Of a stretch of 64,000 nt of DNA, positions 1 to 12,381 are shown piece by piece. The notes under the pieces were generated by a model, which worked only from the letters and a program-made list of their open reading frames with translations, was not told the DNA's origin and made no database searches. Both the position numbers and the translations under genes were made by a program. Position 1 is the stretch's first letter, and every line of letters begins with the position of its first letter. This DNA is from Isoetes taiwanensis (lineage: Eukaryota; Streptophyta; Lycopodiopsida; Isoetales; Isoetaceae): positions 5,313,606 through 5,377,605 of the forward strand of contig JAJEKV010000052.1 in the NCBI GenBank assembly GCA_021234155.1, in the 5' to 3' direction.

Positions 1-2143
1 ACCAAATCCGGAACCACTGTATAAACGTCTATTGTCTAAGCAATGTGGCTCAAATCACAGTTTGCCATGATTCTTGATGGGTGGCTCGATACCACTTTAA
101 AAAATAGGCACCAACAAAAGATTTACGCACACCAAGTATCAAAAACAATGACAAAATTACCACAGAACATAGAGCTATGCTTCTCCTTCAAATCAAGTTT
201 TCGATGTATTCAACATCGCAAGCACTTCAAGCTTTATTCTTTCCGGCGGTAATCAAAATAGAACTTAACACCGGGAACACATCAGCGAACTCTGCAATGG
301 ATCCAACCTTCCTAATCTAAATTCGCTTTCAGCTTAATAGCACAACAAATCCGACACCAATTGCACAAGCACAAGCTAATCCGTAAGCAAATTTCAAGAG
401 CAACTCTACCTCGATATCAAGCAAAACAAACGCCAATACCTCCGCACGCATTCAATCCGCCGTTTTCCTCAAATCGTGTCTTCTTCCCGATTCGCATCCA
501 TATGTATCCGGGATCTCTTCCACATTCGGCTGGTCGGCCAGCTCTCTGTTGTCGAAGTCTCATGTGCGTGAACTCCATCCGCTTACTTTTTATCCGATGA
601 TCAACATCGTTACCATGCACACCCCAAGACGCTCACTTCTGGTTTTCTTTATTTTATAGATGTCTTTCACCGACTTTGTGTCCACGTGGTCTCTCAACTT
701 TGCAACACCAATCTATGACATGATAATATATAACAACTATATAGGATGAGGACTGCACAACCCTACACTAAATATGCAGATCCATTTTCGATTGTATGCT
801 TCTTTCACTTGAATTGCCCTTCATAGTTTTATTCTTACCAAATGCTTGAACCCCGTTTCTGCAATCAACATTAACTCTACAAATCTATATCAACCAACAA
901 ATACCTTATTAACTTCAGGGGATTTTGCTGTCACCAACATCTTTCGATTTGTAGTACAACTACTAATTCACATTTAATTATTATAACTATGAACGAAAAC
1001 TAAAGCACCATGTTGAACATGTATTAGATCACCATGTAATATGCAGTAGCAAATTAGAATTAGCAAAATGAAGAGGACATATCTAGCACAATTTCAGAAA
1101 AGAGAGATCTCTTATACTTTCACTCTATGCAATGATGCAAGATTCCTATTCACATGTTTAATATTTGGATTCTAATATTTGAACAAATAAATGTAGATGT
1201 AAAAGAGAGTATATTTATTAAGCACAAAAATTATCCATTTTGCTCAAATTTTCTCTTGCTCTTGCAGTGAATAAGGATGTTTTAGAATTTCTTCATGTAG
1301 CCCAGTCTGATCTTCCACATATTTGAAGTCTGAACCTGCACATACTACGGAAGTTAAATACTTCAAGATGAGGAAAGTGCTAAAGAACTTATCAGTTTCA
1401 TAGTAATCGACCATCCTTTCAAGAGCGAAACTATATGAAGCCCTTGTTGCAGACAGTTAGTGTCATTCTTATAGTACAATGTATGGCAGCACAAACAAGT
1501 GGTACATGCCAAAACCAAGGTCACACAAAGACCAAACATGATGGCCTAGATACACACAGTAAACAACATAGCTAGTCATCAGAGTAAACAACATAGCTAG
1601 TCATCAGAACTGCTATGTCTACTGGCTATGCAATAAATATATTGTTCCAATTATACATTAGAAGATGATTTCCCTCTAGGTTCCTTCATTCAAGGCCAAT
1701 TACCTCTGGAACAAAGCAAGAGAATCCAAACTTTGCTAGCAATGGCAAATGTTGTATAATCGGGATGGCTGCTAGACCAGGCTCCAAACTCCATGTCCCT
1801 GCTTGATCATAAACCAATAATGCGCAGTTCATGGATATTTCCACCACATCCAAGTTGTCCAGACAGAACGTTTATAAGATGTAAAATGACTTGATTATCT
1901 CAGGACAAAGGAAAGAACACCAAAAAGAACGTTGCAATGGCACCATAAACTTTATATGGGAGCCTTTTTAGAATGTCATGTTAATTTGCACTGAAATCCT
2001 CTCTGTAACAAGCAGAAATCATTTTCCCTTCACACAATACAATGATATCAACGCATTTACAGTTTTGGCATACTTTCTTTCCTGTCTTCAGGTCAAAAAG
2101 TGCTCTGCGGAAAGACATGGATATAATAAACCACACCGCTTCT
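1..2143. other. Intergenic, no supported gene
   Basis: AT-rich sequence downstream of the C1D gene, with no gene I can support. A 40-codon minus-strand frame (329-451) is strongly hydrophobic at its C-terminal half but has no recognisable relative. Minus-strand stretches at 1229-1345 and 1744-1860 read open beside plausible splice signals but do not join in phase, so I do not call exons. A 25-bp unit is repeated in tandem twice at about 1559-1608. Confidence 0.5.
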
Positions 2144-3180
2144 TCAATTTGGTTTTTGTGTCATTAGCTCTTTGGTGGCTTCAGCAAGAAATGCAGCAGC
2201 TGCCTGAGCCACACTTGAATTCATTTGCATTTTTGCCATTATAGGCATTTGATTCTTTGTCTTAGTAACATCTGCAGAACTAACTCTTTGCTTTGTTTTA
2301 TCAAGATCCCTCACTTGCTGTTTTTGTTCTGCATCAAACGGCCCACCATTTAAGAAGTTCAGAAAGAAAGATTTTTTTAGCTATAACTTACCTTCAGTGA
2401 GATCAGGAATGGCATGTTCAATAAATCGATTGGCAGCGTGAAGATTTAGTGAAGTAGATGGCCAAGTTGGAGCTGGATTGTAGGATACATTTATTGAACT
2501 GGCTAAGCAAAGCATTTAACCCAAAGCTGAAAAAACTTGAAAATCCAGACGACAACATACCTTTATTTTTTGCCTAAGCGTGCTCTACTTTGTCTTCATA
2601 AAAGTCTACTCTGGCCTACAGAGGAAGAAGACATGAATTTGTGGATTTCGAAATGCATTTTGGCTTGTCATGTCATTTTAACGTCCTTTATTCTTTATAT
2701 AGTGATTTCAGGCATCGTAATACTTCAGTTGTTAAAATTTCCCAAAAATGAAGCAAAGCCACAGTGCCAATAACTGGATAAAAGCACCTAGCTTGAATGG
2801 AGTGACAAGTCTGTACCAATTCTGAGTGTGCGGGATGGTCTTCAGGAGATTCTCCTTGTGTTCTTAAAAATGCTAGTCGCAAAGAAAACAGCACAGGTTA
2901 AGGCATAATGGCATGTTAAAATCAGCATGAAATTCCTAATTTTTATAAATAGGAAGATAAATATCTATATTGTTTATGCAGGCAAGCAAATGGGCTTTCC
3001 AACATATCTCTATGAAAGATTGTCAGGGCAAAGATATTTACCACAGAAGAGGGCGTTTACAGTCTTGGAAAGGTTGAGAAACGTGGAAGCGCGCTCTAGC
3101 GGAGTGAGAGCTTTGATAGAATCAGTGGTACAATTGTCGAGAACTAGGGTCGCCATAGCCAGGACGGTGAAGGCTGCCAT
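2144..3180 (-). CDS. C1D/Lrp1-family nuclear exosome cofactor, one in-frame TAG
   Basis: Five exons on the minus strand: 3042-3180, 2817-2872, 2561-2615, 2392-2502 and 2144-2328. All junctions are GT-AG and in phase, giving 181 codons, normal for plant C1D. C1D (yeast Lrp1/Rrp47) is a small nuclear Sas10/C1D-domain protein that binds RNA and the exosome subunit Rrp6. Family signatures are visible: LTPLERA in exon 1, FLRTQGESPEDHPAHSEL across exons 1-2, RVDFYEDKV in exon 3, and LNLHAANRFIEHAIPDLTEE across exons 4-5. The C-terminus is Ala-rich, then basic. The start is the second ATG at 3178-3180, the only one in this frame; upstream ATGs are out of frame. Codon 79 is TAG (2574-2576), between EHA and AKNK. 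The frame continues perfectly on both sides, so this is either one recent nonsense substitution or a base-call error. Confidence 0.85.
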
Positions 3181-5029
3181 AGCCAGGGCGCTGAGGCCGC
3201 CATAGCTCGGCGCTCAGGCTGCACAAGCGGGAAGGGGAGGATGCGATAGAGGAACAATTTAAGAAAAAAATTATGCATAACTTCCAACGCTACCTAGGCA
3301 CGCTGGAATTTTCATTTTTTTTCTCACCGTAGATCAAATCTAACGACGGAAACAGCAGCCACCTACACAAAAATCCCACCTGGCAGCAAGCAACGTGGAC
3401 ACTCTAGAATTGCTTCAAAGTGTCCACTTGCGTTTGTGCGTGGTATGGGTAAGGACAAGAGCTATCAAGAATGCAAACAAGAGCTATCTCAATATGTAAT
3501 GCTTAATTGGACATTTGGAAATTCAAATAGATGGTATTCAAAGTATATTATTTGCTTGGGATTTGTCAATTTATAGATTATTATGTCAATCTAGAAAGTT
3601 CGCGGAAAGCAAATTCAAACAAATTTAAAAGCATTCAGCATAATACAACACAGAACTTGCAAAGTTTAATAGTGAATTCAAAGAGGCAAATTAAAACAGA
3701 TTTAAAAGATTGAAAGAGATTTGAAAGATCAAGTATCTTTGAACTTAGTATAAATGTTTCAACATAATAGAAGTGTATATAAGTTGCCTGAGAGATATAG
3801 CGCCGGATGAACAAAAATGTGAAAGATACCGGCAATTTGGTTGAAAAGAGCTTAAATCGAAACCATGATCAACGTTCAACCTCCTCAATGAATATGAAAT
3901 AAGAGAATCTGGATTATTTGTAAGTATGGATTTGGAAGAAAAATAAGCAAAAAGAACACGCACTAAATAGCATCATAAGTATCTATACTCTTGGTTTTGT
4001 GATTTACAGGCAAAAGTTTAAGATGAGGCTACTTGGAAACATTAGCCATCTTTTCATTTACCTTGAACAGAGATCGTTGAAGTTGCACCATCTTTCTATA
4101 TTTTGGAGTCTTTGAAAGGCAACGAAAAAGATATATTCGAAATAGGAAGCTAGCATGTAGCCCGCACTTTAGTCTTCACAATTTCGGATAGTATACTACT
4201 GATTACAATTTGAGAATCTAAGAAGTGCATTATTGAGAGAAGTGTGATACAAAATGCTAGAAAGGAAACATAAGAGTATCATACGGAAACACTTTGTGAC
4301 TTGCATGCCGCGATTTGGGAAACCCGAGGCAACGCTAATAATTTGCGAAAATTAGAATATGAATCACCACATGAAATGTAGAATCTTTCTAAAGGATTTT
4401 TGTAATAATAAGTAACCACGCCGAGGTTCTAGCAGTTGACCCACAAACACTTTTTTGTACTAGTGGTCCGGGCTTCCAGTATATGTCCGTTAGGGTCGTT
4501 AAATGATAGGTCACCGCCATCTAACAACGGAGTTTAGTACAAGAACGCAATTTTACTTGAGACAAACTTGCGCTTACACTATTTTGGTGCATGACTTTGC
4601 AGCCCCTCCATAATGCTTCCCCTGATCTTATTATTCTTGAAGTTCGCAATACGTCTGGCTTCGATCCTTGAAACTTGAAATTTCATGCATTTACATCCAA
4701 GCCACACTAATTTACATTAGACTTTGAACCAATCCATCGGCTTCCCCACATGTTCACAATTTGCTAAAGCAAACATGCATGTCTTTGAAGAGCACAAAAT
4801 AAGCTAAGCAAACATGTTTAAAAAAGAGATGCAATATCTAATTGAATTGAATGCGTTGCTCTATCCACTTGTTTAGCATACTTGTTCAAAGGCCCTCGCA
4901 AATCTATAACCTATTGCCATAAGAACCTCACATGGCATAACTTATAGTGAGACATTAACCTGGTCGCAAGCTGGACCAATAATCGTAATCCTAGTGGGCA
5001 TCTAAAGTCTCATGGGCGGTTTATTGCAT
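3181..5029. other. Intergenic, no supported gene
   Basis: Upstream side of the C1D gene. 3181-3250 is GC-rich and would hold its 5' leader. The rest is AT-rich with only short frames and no recognisable coding sequence. The left part of the receptor relic (kinase-side exons) may once have lain at 4000-5000 on the minus strand, but I see no conserved motif there. Confidence 0.4.
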
Positions 5030-7046
5030 GAGGCATATGTCGATGCGTAAATATTCTTACAACGAGATCGGATGTCTTAATTCAATGATCTTTTCACCGA
5101 TGGATCCTTTGAGGCCTTGTCCAGAAAGATCCTCGCAAAGGAAACACATTGAAATTTTAAATAAGCGGCTTATATACTTAGAAAATACACGAAGCTTGGC
5201 TTTACTATAATATAAATTTCAAGTGAACATGAGAAAAGTCAAGTGAAAATAACATAAAAGCATACCGAAGGCAACATGATTAATCCAGTGTGTGCTTGCA
5301 AAGATGGCATGTTGGGCTGAGAAAGTGATTAATTATCATAGAATTCGTTTGATTTTAAGGAACTGCGCCATTAGCTCTTTGGAATTTATCCGCCGCTACT
5401 TCAGTCTGCCATTAGTAAAAACAAACCAGGCTTTGTACTTAAACAAAGAATGATCAGCATCAAGTGAGTGCCATGTCCAATAAAAGAAACTGCTCAGAAC
5501 CAGGGTTAAGAACAGGGAGGAACCAAGCTCCTGGACCACGAACTTGAACTTCCGCGACATAAAACCCTAGATGTATTTTATAGATAGAAAATTGAAAAAG
5601 GATCCCACAACCGCTAGATGTTTTACCTTTCCTTGTAAAACCCATAACCCTATGTATCTAGTTATTAGCATAGGCTCTAACAATCGAATCTTTTGAGAAT
5701 ATAGACTCCAAAGATGTTGTTGAATATGTCTTACAAGTGGGTAACAACGCCGGAATTTTTCTCGGCAAATCCCTATGCTACAACTTACATCTTCCTGTGC
5801 ATCCCAACCGGAAGGTGCACAAGGGTCTCCATTCCATCCCATTCTTTCCGTGTATTTGTAGCGATTCCTTCCAGATTTTTGAGCGAACGGAACAATAGTT
5901 ATCCACATTATTGGTCAGCACAATCATTGAGGAGACAATATGTTATACCGAAAGTGCATTGCATCTTTGTTCTAATCTCAAGTGTCTAACCTTCATTAGA
6001 GTGTGTTGTAAGGTCCATAAGAAGAAGTGCATAGTTCTCAATTGCAGACGACTAATGGAGCTCCATGGCTTGGATTGAACGACATTTAGTGATGAACCCT
6101 GAGAGATTCCGGTGCTATATATTGTAGATCATATCGAGATACTTTCCAACCGCTTTGCATATATCAATGTCATGGTGCGATGATGCCATTTACAATAATG
6201 TCAAATACACGCTCACCGGGACCGCTTTACTCGGGATCTATTTCAGCAAAATGAAACCACAACATGTAGTCTAAGTTGGGATCAACCATGAAGAGATATT
6301 CAATCTTTGCCAGGCATAGCTACTGAATGCTTGTTGACCGATACAGATCGCTCGGAAGTAGTTTGGGTACAAGTTTGCATTCGATAGGATCCTTGGTTAC
6401 CAAGGTTATCTTGGTAGACTGGAGCTAAATCTAACATCCGATTCCCAAACACGATCTCCATGATCTATGTCATTACTTACTCCGGCTCAAATGATTTTGG
6501 GCCACCAAAGAAGGGCGACCATAGTTGACTAGAATATGCTTACTGTTGTGGTGGAACTATAAGAGTGTGGATCCACTTGAATAATTTCGGTGCACCTATA
6601 ATCGGGGAATCAGGCAATGCCGTAAAAGCGGATGTTTGCATCACCATCCTCAATAAATGCATAGAGGTCACTATATACACCATATTTTGCATCCGGATCG
6701 GACCGGGGATACCTCCAAATAAAAACTATGGTCGCTTCAACGGACACATCAAAACTTGAGGCCGTCTTCTATGGTTATAATTGTCATAAACAAAGAAGAA
6801 CTTGATTAAGTATCTTCCATTGGGAACATCTACAATATAACAATTTTTTTCCAAAAGTTATGGGGAAAATAACGTAGAGAACGTTCTTGCAAGTGCACAA
6901 AGGCATCTGGTTCAAACCAGGGCACGTTCACCCCCGTGTATAGAATATATCGACACCCAACTCTGGTTATATTGATTTGTAAAATTCACGGAACCTCCAC
7001 AATCAATGGGATTGACACATCCGAGCCAAAACCAAAAGCGATGCAT
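5030..7046 (-). pseudogene. Decayed malectin-like LRR receptor-like kinase, extracellular part
   Basis: Minus-strand relic read from right to left. An ATG at 7044-7046 opens a short frame containing NPIDCGGSVNFTNQYNQSW, the start of a plant malectin-like domain (IDCGG...). Next come DVPNGRYLIKFFFVYDNYNH (6755-6840), then after frameshifts VYSDLYAFIEDGDANI and EIIQVDPHSYSSTTT (6550-6690), then LDYMLWFHFAEIDPE (about 6240-6290). The hinge before the LRRs is clear at about 5799-5841 (GWNGDPCAPSGWD), followed by an LRR-like piece at 5072-5137 (LSGQGLKGSIGEKIIELRH). Order and motifs match plant malectin-LRR receptor kinases, plasma-membrane receptors with a cytoplasmic Ser/Thr kinase. No kinase domain is visible. 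Several stops and frameshifts interrupt every domain, so it is dead. Confidence 0.75.
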
Positions 7047-8880
7047 TATCACGAATGTCCGAAATTAAACAATTTGCTCCTTACGGGGAGAAGAAACAAC
7101 TATGTGCATAAAAGAAGCCTTCATTGTATGGATAATCATTCAATTTGAGCTTGGAGCGCGGGTAATAAATTCAAGGTTACCGAAGAGTTTGGAAAAAGCC
7201 AAATATGTTGTCTTTGAGAATATCTGAAAGCGACCTATGTAATTAGAGAGCACTGTTGGTGCAAAATTTGCATCTTGAACATACCAACTTGCTAAGTTAC
7301 GGCACAACCTTGATGTCTAGCAGCCACAATCAACAAAAAGCAGTTCTATGACCTCTTATTAGAGCTTTTGTGATTATCTCTATTGATTAATAATCAAGAG
7401 CACCGAAAGCAATCTAGTGTTGGGCCATTGGGCACAAGCGCCAAAACACAAATAAAAGCAAGGATGGGTTAATAAACCAAAGATGGAAGCCAACGTTAAC
7501 CTATATCTCGCACTCAGTTTCATTTTCCCCGCCATTGGGATAGTCAATTCAATCTGCTAATTGTCTTCCATTTCACATTAACACTGCATCACCTGACTTG
7601 AAGGCATCACCTTGATACATCCATGCAAACTACTAGTCCTCTGGCCCTGATGTTGGTTGTAAGATTTTGCAATCAGATCTACTAGAATTAGAATATGGAC
7701 CGTGGTCCTCGTAGTTTCTTATTACTCACCTATCATCAGACTATCTCTAAACAAAAATTCACAATTTTACATTGCCCCCAAAGCTTCTGCAAACCCAACT
7801 TCCAAAGCCCAAACTTCAAAGCCGTTCATGGATCACTTTCCATATGTAATTGCTCTTATAAACTTGCAACCTATTTCTGCTGCTATGTAGCCGTCAAACT
7901 AATGTGAAAGCACAAAATACTATGTCATCAGTTTCTAATAAGAAAGTGGTTTAGGGAATGGATCCAGAATGTAATAATGAAATCAGTTGTAAAAGGCTAT
8001 GTTAACAGTTTTAGTCCAGACTGCTGAATTGGCTATGTTATGTACATGTTTTCTCAACTTTATGATAAGGTGTGTTTATAGTGACCTACAGCCTTTTTTG
8101 GTTTATTTTAAACTACCAAACTCATTTAGAATCCCTTCACAAATCCTGCACATCTGCAAAATGCCATAAAGGCAAACTCAAGTACCGAAAATGTTGAATC
8201 GTATCCGTGGCCTTTGCTTTTGCAAGGTAGGATTTCCGTCCCAAGTGGTCCATACAACAAAAAGGCCCTCGAGTTTGCTTTTCCTTTCGCATCAAATATA
8301 ATCTTTGGTAAGTTGGAACACCCATCAAATGGTAACCATTTGTCTTTTATAACAGGGACCGTGATCCCAATTGCAATTAATATGCATCAAGACTCACCCG
8401 TAAAAGCTGGGAGAATTTCACATGTAATATGATCGCCTCTTGTAAAGCTTCCTTTGCATTCTCGGTCCAACAACCCGACCACCTAGCGTTAGGCTTCTCA
8501 CGGATTATAGCTCCATCGATCATGAGGCCGGACTGAGCTTAGCCTCGCCGTGGTCTTGAGCGCTGAAGGTTTGCACCTGAGATGTCGTCTTGTTAACCCG
8601 CGATTGAATTTAATCCAAGACACATGCCGGGAGATTCTCGAACCCTCGATGGTGCGACATCCCCGCTGCGAGATCAATGCTGCCCGGATGTCATACCTTC
8701 GCCAGTCGGCCGGTGACTTGTTCACCGGAAGTCCGAGGAAGACACGAAGGGAAGGATAGATATGCCAAAGCGAGAGTCACGAGTTCTTCGTGGGAGAGCC
8801 CGGCAGAACCGGTAGGCGGCGTTACCCGCTGCGAACACAATAGCGGCCAGTGCGGCTACATAAGGTAAAGAACTCTTCGA
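7047..8880. other. Intergenic; GC-rich patch at 8470-8870
   Basis: No gene recognised. Overlapping plus-strand frames at 7695-7907 are unconvincing. From about 8470 base composition rises sharply and both strands stay open for 60-75 codons (8498-8725 minus, 8550-8759 plus), without any motif I recognise. This patch abuts the palindrome-bearing HAD region and may be its left edge. Confidence 0.35.
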
Positions 8881-9617
8881 TTGGTTTTCGACAGCGAATT
8901 AGAAAGCCCTAGCATCCTATCATTTCTCGATTTTCAGGGGTTTCTCGACTCGCGAAATGAAAGCCGGGAACAAAAGTCAAAGGATCGGAGACTTTCGACT
9001 TCGAAGTCGAGAAAACCATAGAAGTAAAAGAAAATTAAACATTCAAGGGACTTTTTTCGACCTTTGAATGGTGAAACCCCGGGCGTAAAGAACATTCTCT
9101 CCTCTCCCGAGGTATTCTCGACCGCCTTGGTCGAGAAAGTCCCTGAATCTTCTCCTTGTGCTCCTCTCACATTCTCGACTTCATGAAATCGAGAAACCCT
9201 GTGGCAATAGAGAGACACTGAGATTAATGGTTTGAAGAGCAAAAGCATCGAGCCTTCCCAGTCTTTCTTTCCCCGCCTCTTCGGGCAATGTCGCTTAGTT
9301 TATATCCTAAGTTGCATCGTTCGAAGAGGCGTGAAAGCAAAGATTTGGGAATGCGCGATGCTTTCGCTCTGGCCTGCACTCTCCTATGTTTTCTCCTCTC
9401 CTTGTGGGTATTCTCGACTCGCGAGTCGAGAAACCCCCTGCATCCTCCTATTTAGTGTTTACTTTCATGCTCTAACATTGGGACATTTACTGAATGCAGC
9501 CCGTATCCTGACCAGATCATACACGCTTCGGCAAATTATGGAAAGCATATTAGGTTGTCCTCTCGGCCCCTAAAGGAAACAGGGCACCCTGGATAAGTGG
9601 AAGACCTTTGAGAAACT

Positions 9618-10202
9618 ATGCGGATATGTTCTGCTGGAAGGCCGAAGATGAAGAGGGGGGAGGATGAAGAGGAAAAGAAGAAGAGAACACCAAGAAAGGG
9701 CGGGGAGTCTCTCTTAGACGAATATGACCTCATTCTTAATCTTGGCGGTCCGGAGAAATGGACCGAGATATGGGCTCAATGGACAAAAGGCAAAGGCGAA
9801 GGACGGCAATGGGGAATTTCCATGCAAAAGCCGGACCCAAAGTTGTTCGGCGAGGCAATTTATGAAAAGGATACAAGGGCTGACCGACAAGGAAACGCTT
9901 TGATCTAGGGGGTAGAATCCTGGATGGAACAATCTGCTAAGGAAAAGTAGAAGCTCAAAAATGCAGATGCAAAGGATTATGCCACGCCCCTAAAGAGGCG
10001 GGCGGCGTTGGAAGAAGGCATCACCGGAGTTTCTGAATTTGCTTCCAATGAATACCATGACTTTGATTATTACAAGGAAAAGGCTGCCCTTGATGAGGAA
10101 GAGATGAAGGAATTGAACCGTCTATGTCAACCCTACATCAACACCAAGCTAAAGCGTAGGGTCAAAACCCTTCCTTCCACGAGCGTGCAATGGCAATTCT
10201 GA
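9618..10202 (+). pseudogene. Degenerate acidic/basic coding stretch upstream of HAD copy 1
   Basis: Two open segments in nearly continuous succession: 9618-9908 begins with a KR/DE-rich stretch (KRGEDEEEKKKRTPRKG) followed by LLDEYDLILNLGGPEKWTEI; 10008-10202 contains YYKEKAALDEEEMKELNRL. One stop and a frame break separate them. Biased codon third positions and long lysine/glutamate runs suggest real ancestral coding sequence, probably the N-terminal part of the same protein that carries the HAD domain downstream. I do not recognise the family. Confidence 0.4.
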
Positions 10203-10764
10203 GGGGAATGAAACCTATATCCGTGGTTGGAAATAAGGACATGGTTGAAACCATTCTAATCATACCTGGATCTCCTTCATGAGCATTTCAAAGGGAGGAA
10301 GACAAATGGAAGCGAAGGGGCGATGATGACGAAGACAAACTGAGGCGAGGGAGAGAAACATGCGAGGAAGAGAAACATGACGGAGACGCGAGCATGTCGG
10401 TTTAGACCAGAATCGTCTTGGAACAAATTCTTGAGAATCTGAAATTGAGGTGAGTTCACTTTTGCTCTGTCGGTGTTTCTCCGACTCATGAAATGAAACC
10501 TTTTCCATTCTCGACTTGAGTCGAGAAAACTCGTTCCTATCGACATCTCTCATCATTTCAGGGAACATCGAGCGCAAGGACTCGGATCATTGTCAATATC
10601 TAGTGGCGGTTCACGTCGTGGAGGACACCGTGCACTCTCCAAAGACAATCAAGAGCAAGACACCGCGACAGCGGCGAAGGACTGAAAAATAATGATCCCG
10701 CATATGGATCCCGCGAACCCGGAAATATGGTGAGCCAAACTCCAACTGGGATCCAAACCGGTCC

Positions 10765-11400
10765 CACCAAGCTTGTAATATTTGACGTCAATGGAGTATT
10801 AGCCGCGTGATACCACGATAAAAGACGTCCACGAGCTAAACACCTCGCGGATCCCGATGAAAACGGAGCATAAAATCGTGTATCCGAGGCCTAGAGCAAA
10901 GGAAATTATTGAATGGTGCCTGGAACGGGGATTCAAAGTGGCCATATGGTCTTGTATGGCAAAGAAAAATATTGTCAATGTTCTTGGTGTTCTCGGCCTT
11001 CCGGTTTTGAAGTTCAAGTTTGTTTGGGGAAGCGAAAGGGTCGAGCATGTGTCAGACCTCGATCCAGCCATCACAAAGGGGAAGCATATTATGGTGAAAA
11101 GGCTGGACAGGGTTTATGAACAATTCCAGGACTTTGGCAAACACAACACGCTGATCATAGACGACTCCGCCTACAAGTGCTATCATAACTTTCAAAAATA
11201 CAATCATTGCTAAGACTTATCGACCAGAAGAGTATGAGGCGGATAGGTGGTTGTCTTCGGACTTTGTCCCCGCTTGGCGGAATCCCTCTTTGCCATTCTT
11301 GTGGCCGATGTGATTAGCAACTATCCAGAGCCTCAAGGAACCCGATCCGAGAGCCGCGATCATGAAAGCTATGGACGACAAATATTTTGGTGATCAAGAA
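10765..11400 (+). pseudogene. HAD superfamily FCP1/NIF-like phosphatase domain, copy 1 (broken)
   Basis: HAD motif I is present as KLVIFDVNGVLA (10769-10804), closed by a TGA just after it. The frame resumes at 10857 with PRPRAKEIIEWCLERGFKVA and motif II IWSCMAKKN (about 10945-10971), a long WGSER segment, and motif IV LIIDDSAYKC (about 11148-11180), before a stop at 11211-11213. This order matches the FCP1-homology (NIF) domain of plant TFIIF-interacting CTD-phosphatase-like proteins. The second Asp of the usual DxDx(T/V) motif is Asn (DVNG). That occurs in a plant subgroup of this family and argues against normal phosphatase chemistry. At least two breaks make it a pseudogene. It sits inside palindrome family 1. 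Confidence 0.75.
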
Positions 11401-11823
11401 GAGTGACCTCTGCTTTCGAGATAGTCAAATTGTGTGAATATTGTTAAAGAAACGTGAAGAAATGTACTATATTTTGTAATGAATATACTTGTATATTGAG
11501 TTTCATTGGCTTTCTCGACCTTGGCGAAGTCGAAAGGCATGCTTGTCCCGTTGATGAAACCATTTGTATGTTTGTTTGTGTGTGTTTTGGATGCGACCAT
11601 AATCTATTATGATGCAACCATTTATATGCTTCCATGTGTGATTGGATGCAACCATATTCTAATGGGAATGGTTGTACTTTGACTTTTAAGGCCTTTCTCG
11701 ACTTCGCGAGTCGAAAAGACACTACTTTTCGTGATTGGATGCGGTTATATGGAATGAATGTTCTCTATTGCAATTTGATTTCACCATTCTTTTCTTCATT
11801 TTGACTAATGGCACCGTGAATTG

Positions 11824-12381
11824 TTAATCATAGACTTTCCTTGCTCCGTGTGGTTCGTGCACGATCCGACACCCACCCGCATCCCGCTCGGGCATCACGA
11901 GACCGCCCGGTGCGCACAGATCCCGCTCAAAGGCGGAAGGAGATCTGGATTCTGCACGAATCCCGCTCCACGCTACACTCTTGCCCGGCCTTTGGGATAA
12001 GGTTGGTCGAGAGTCGCCGACGCCATGCACACCCTGGGATAAAGAAGAGGGCAGAAATTTGAGACAGTCCCGATCCAGCTCAAAGCATCTTGCAAGCATT
12101 GCATAACATCCACGGGGTTGGGGATGGAGCATATTTGATGAAAAGTCGCAGAGGAGAGTGGAGAAGTCGGGGGACAGTGTCAGCCGGTGGCTCGAGAGGT
12201 ACCTCCACGTGAGGCATTCCACACACTTCAGGTTGCCCCCAAGCTTACTACGGTCGGCGTGAAGAAGCGCCCGCCAAGTTAATCCCCTAAGGTGGACCAC
12301 ATACCAAGATGATGTAATCAGAGGACAAAGAAGACCGCCATGGTCTCTGCGTCCGATGTAAAATACATTGTATCTATTCAA
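11824..12381 (-). other. Long open frame without recognised family
   Basis: A 185-codon minus-strand frame in a GC-rich stretch right of HAD copy 1. It is longer than its neighbours, but no domain, signal peptide or repeat is visible and its residue composition (many C, R, S, H) looks like antisense or non-coding readthrough. I list it only because of its length. Confidence 0.15.

Larger units (their letters stand above)
8941..11717. repeat. Dispersed palindrome family 1 (TTCTCGAC / GTCGAGAA)
   Basis: At least seven two-armed palindromes with arms TTCTCGAC and GTCGAGAA lie in 2.8 kb: 8993-9013, 9115-9137, 9172-9195, 9411-9432 (a perfect 22-bp palindrome), 10508-10527, 11511-11537 and 11694-11717. 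Half-sites occur at 8941-8959 and 12466-12475. The spacer between arms varies from 0 to 6 bases (TCGA, GCCTT, TG and others). They bracket and interrupt the degenerate HAD gene. The core is inverted-repeat and CpG-rich, unlike the surrounding AT-rich DNA. They could be transposase-binding subterminal sites, tiny nested hairpin elements, or recombination sites. Confidence 0.8.

Noticed and set aside
1229-1860. A second minus-strand gene downstream of C1D
   Set aside because: The two open stretches with splice-like borders do not join in phase and have no recognisable family.
3140-3210. Repeated GCCATAGCC phrases in C1D exon 1 as a repeat shared with 13.8 and 47.4 kb
   Set aside because: The phrase is short, falls inside real coding sequence in one place, and the contexts do not match beyond the phrase.
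11824-12381. A 185-codon protein gene next to HAD copy 1
   Set aside because: Length alone is notable, but there is no motif, no plausible splice or start context, and the frame is antisense to the HAD gene direction; listed only as a low-confidence frame.
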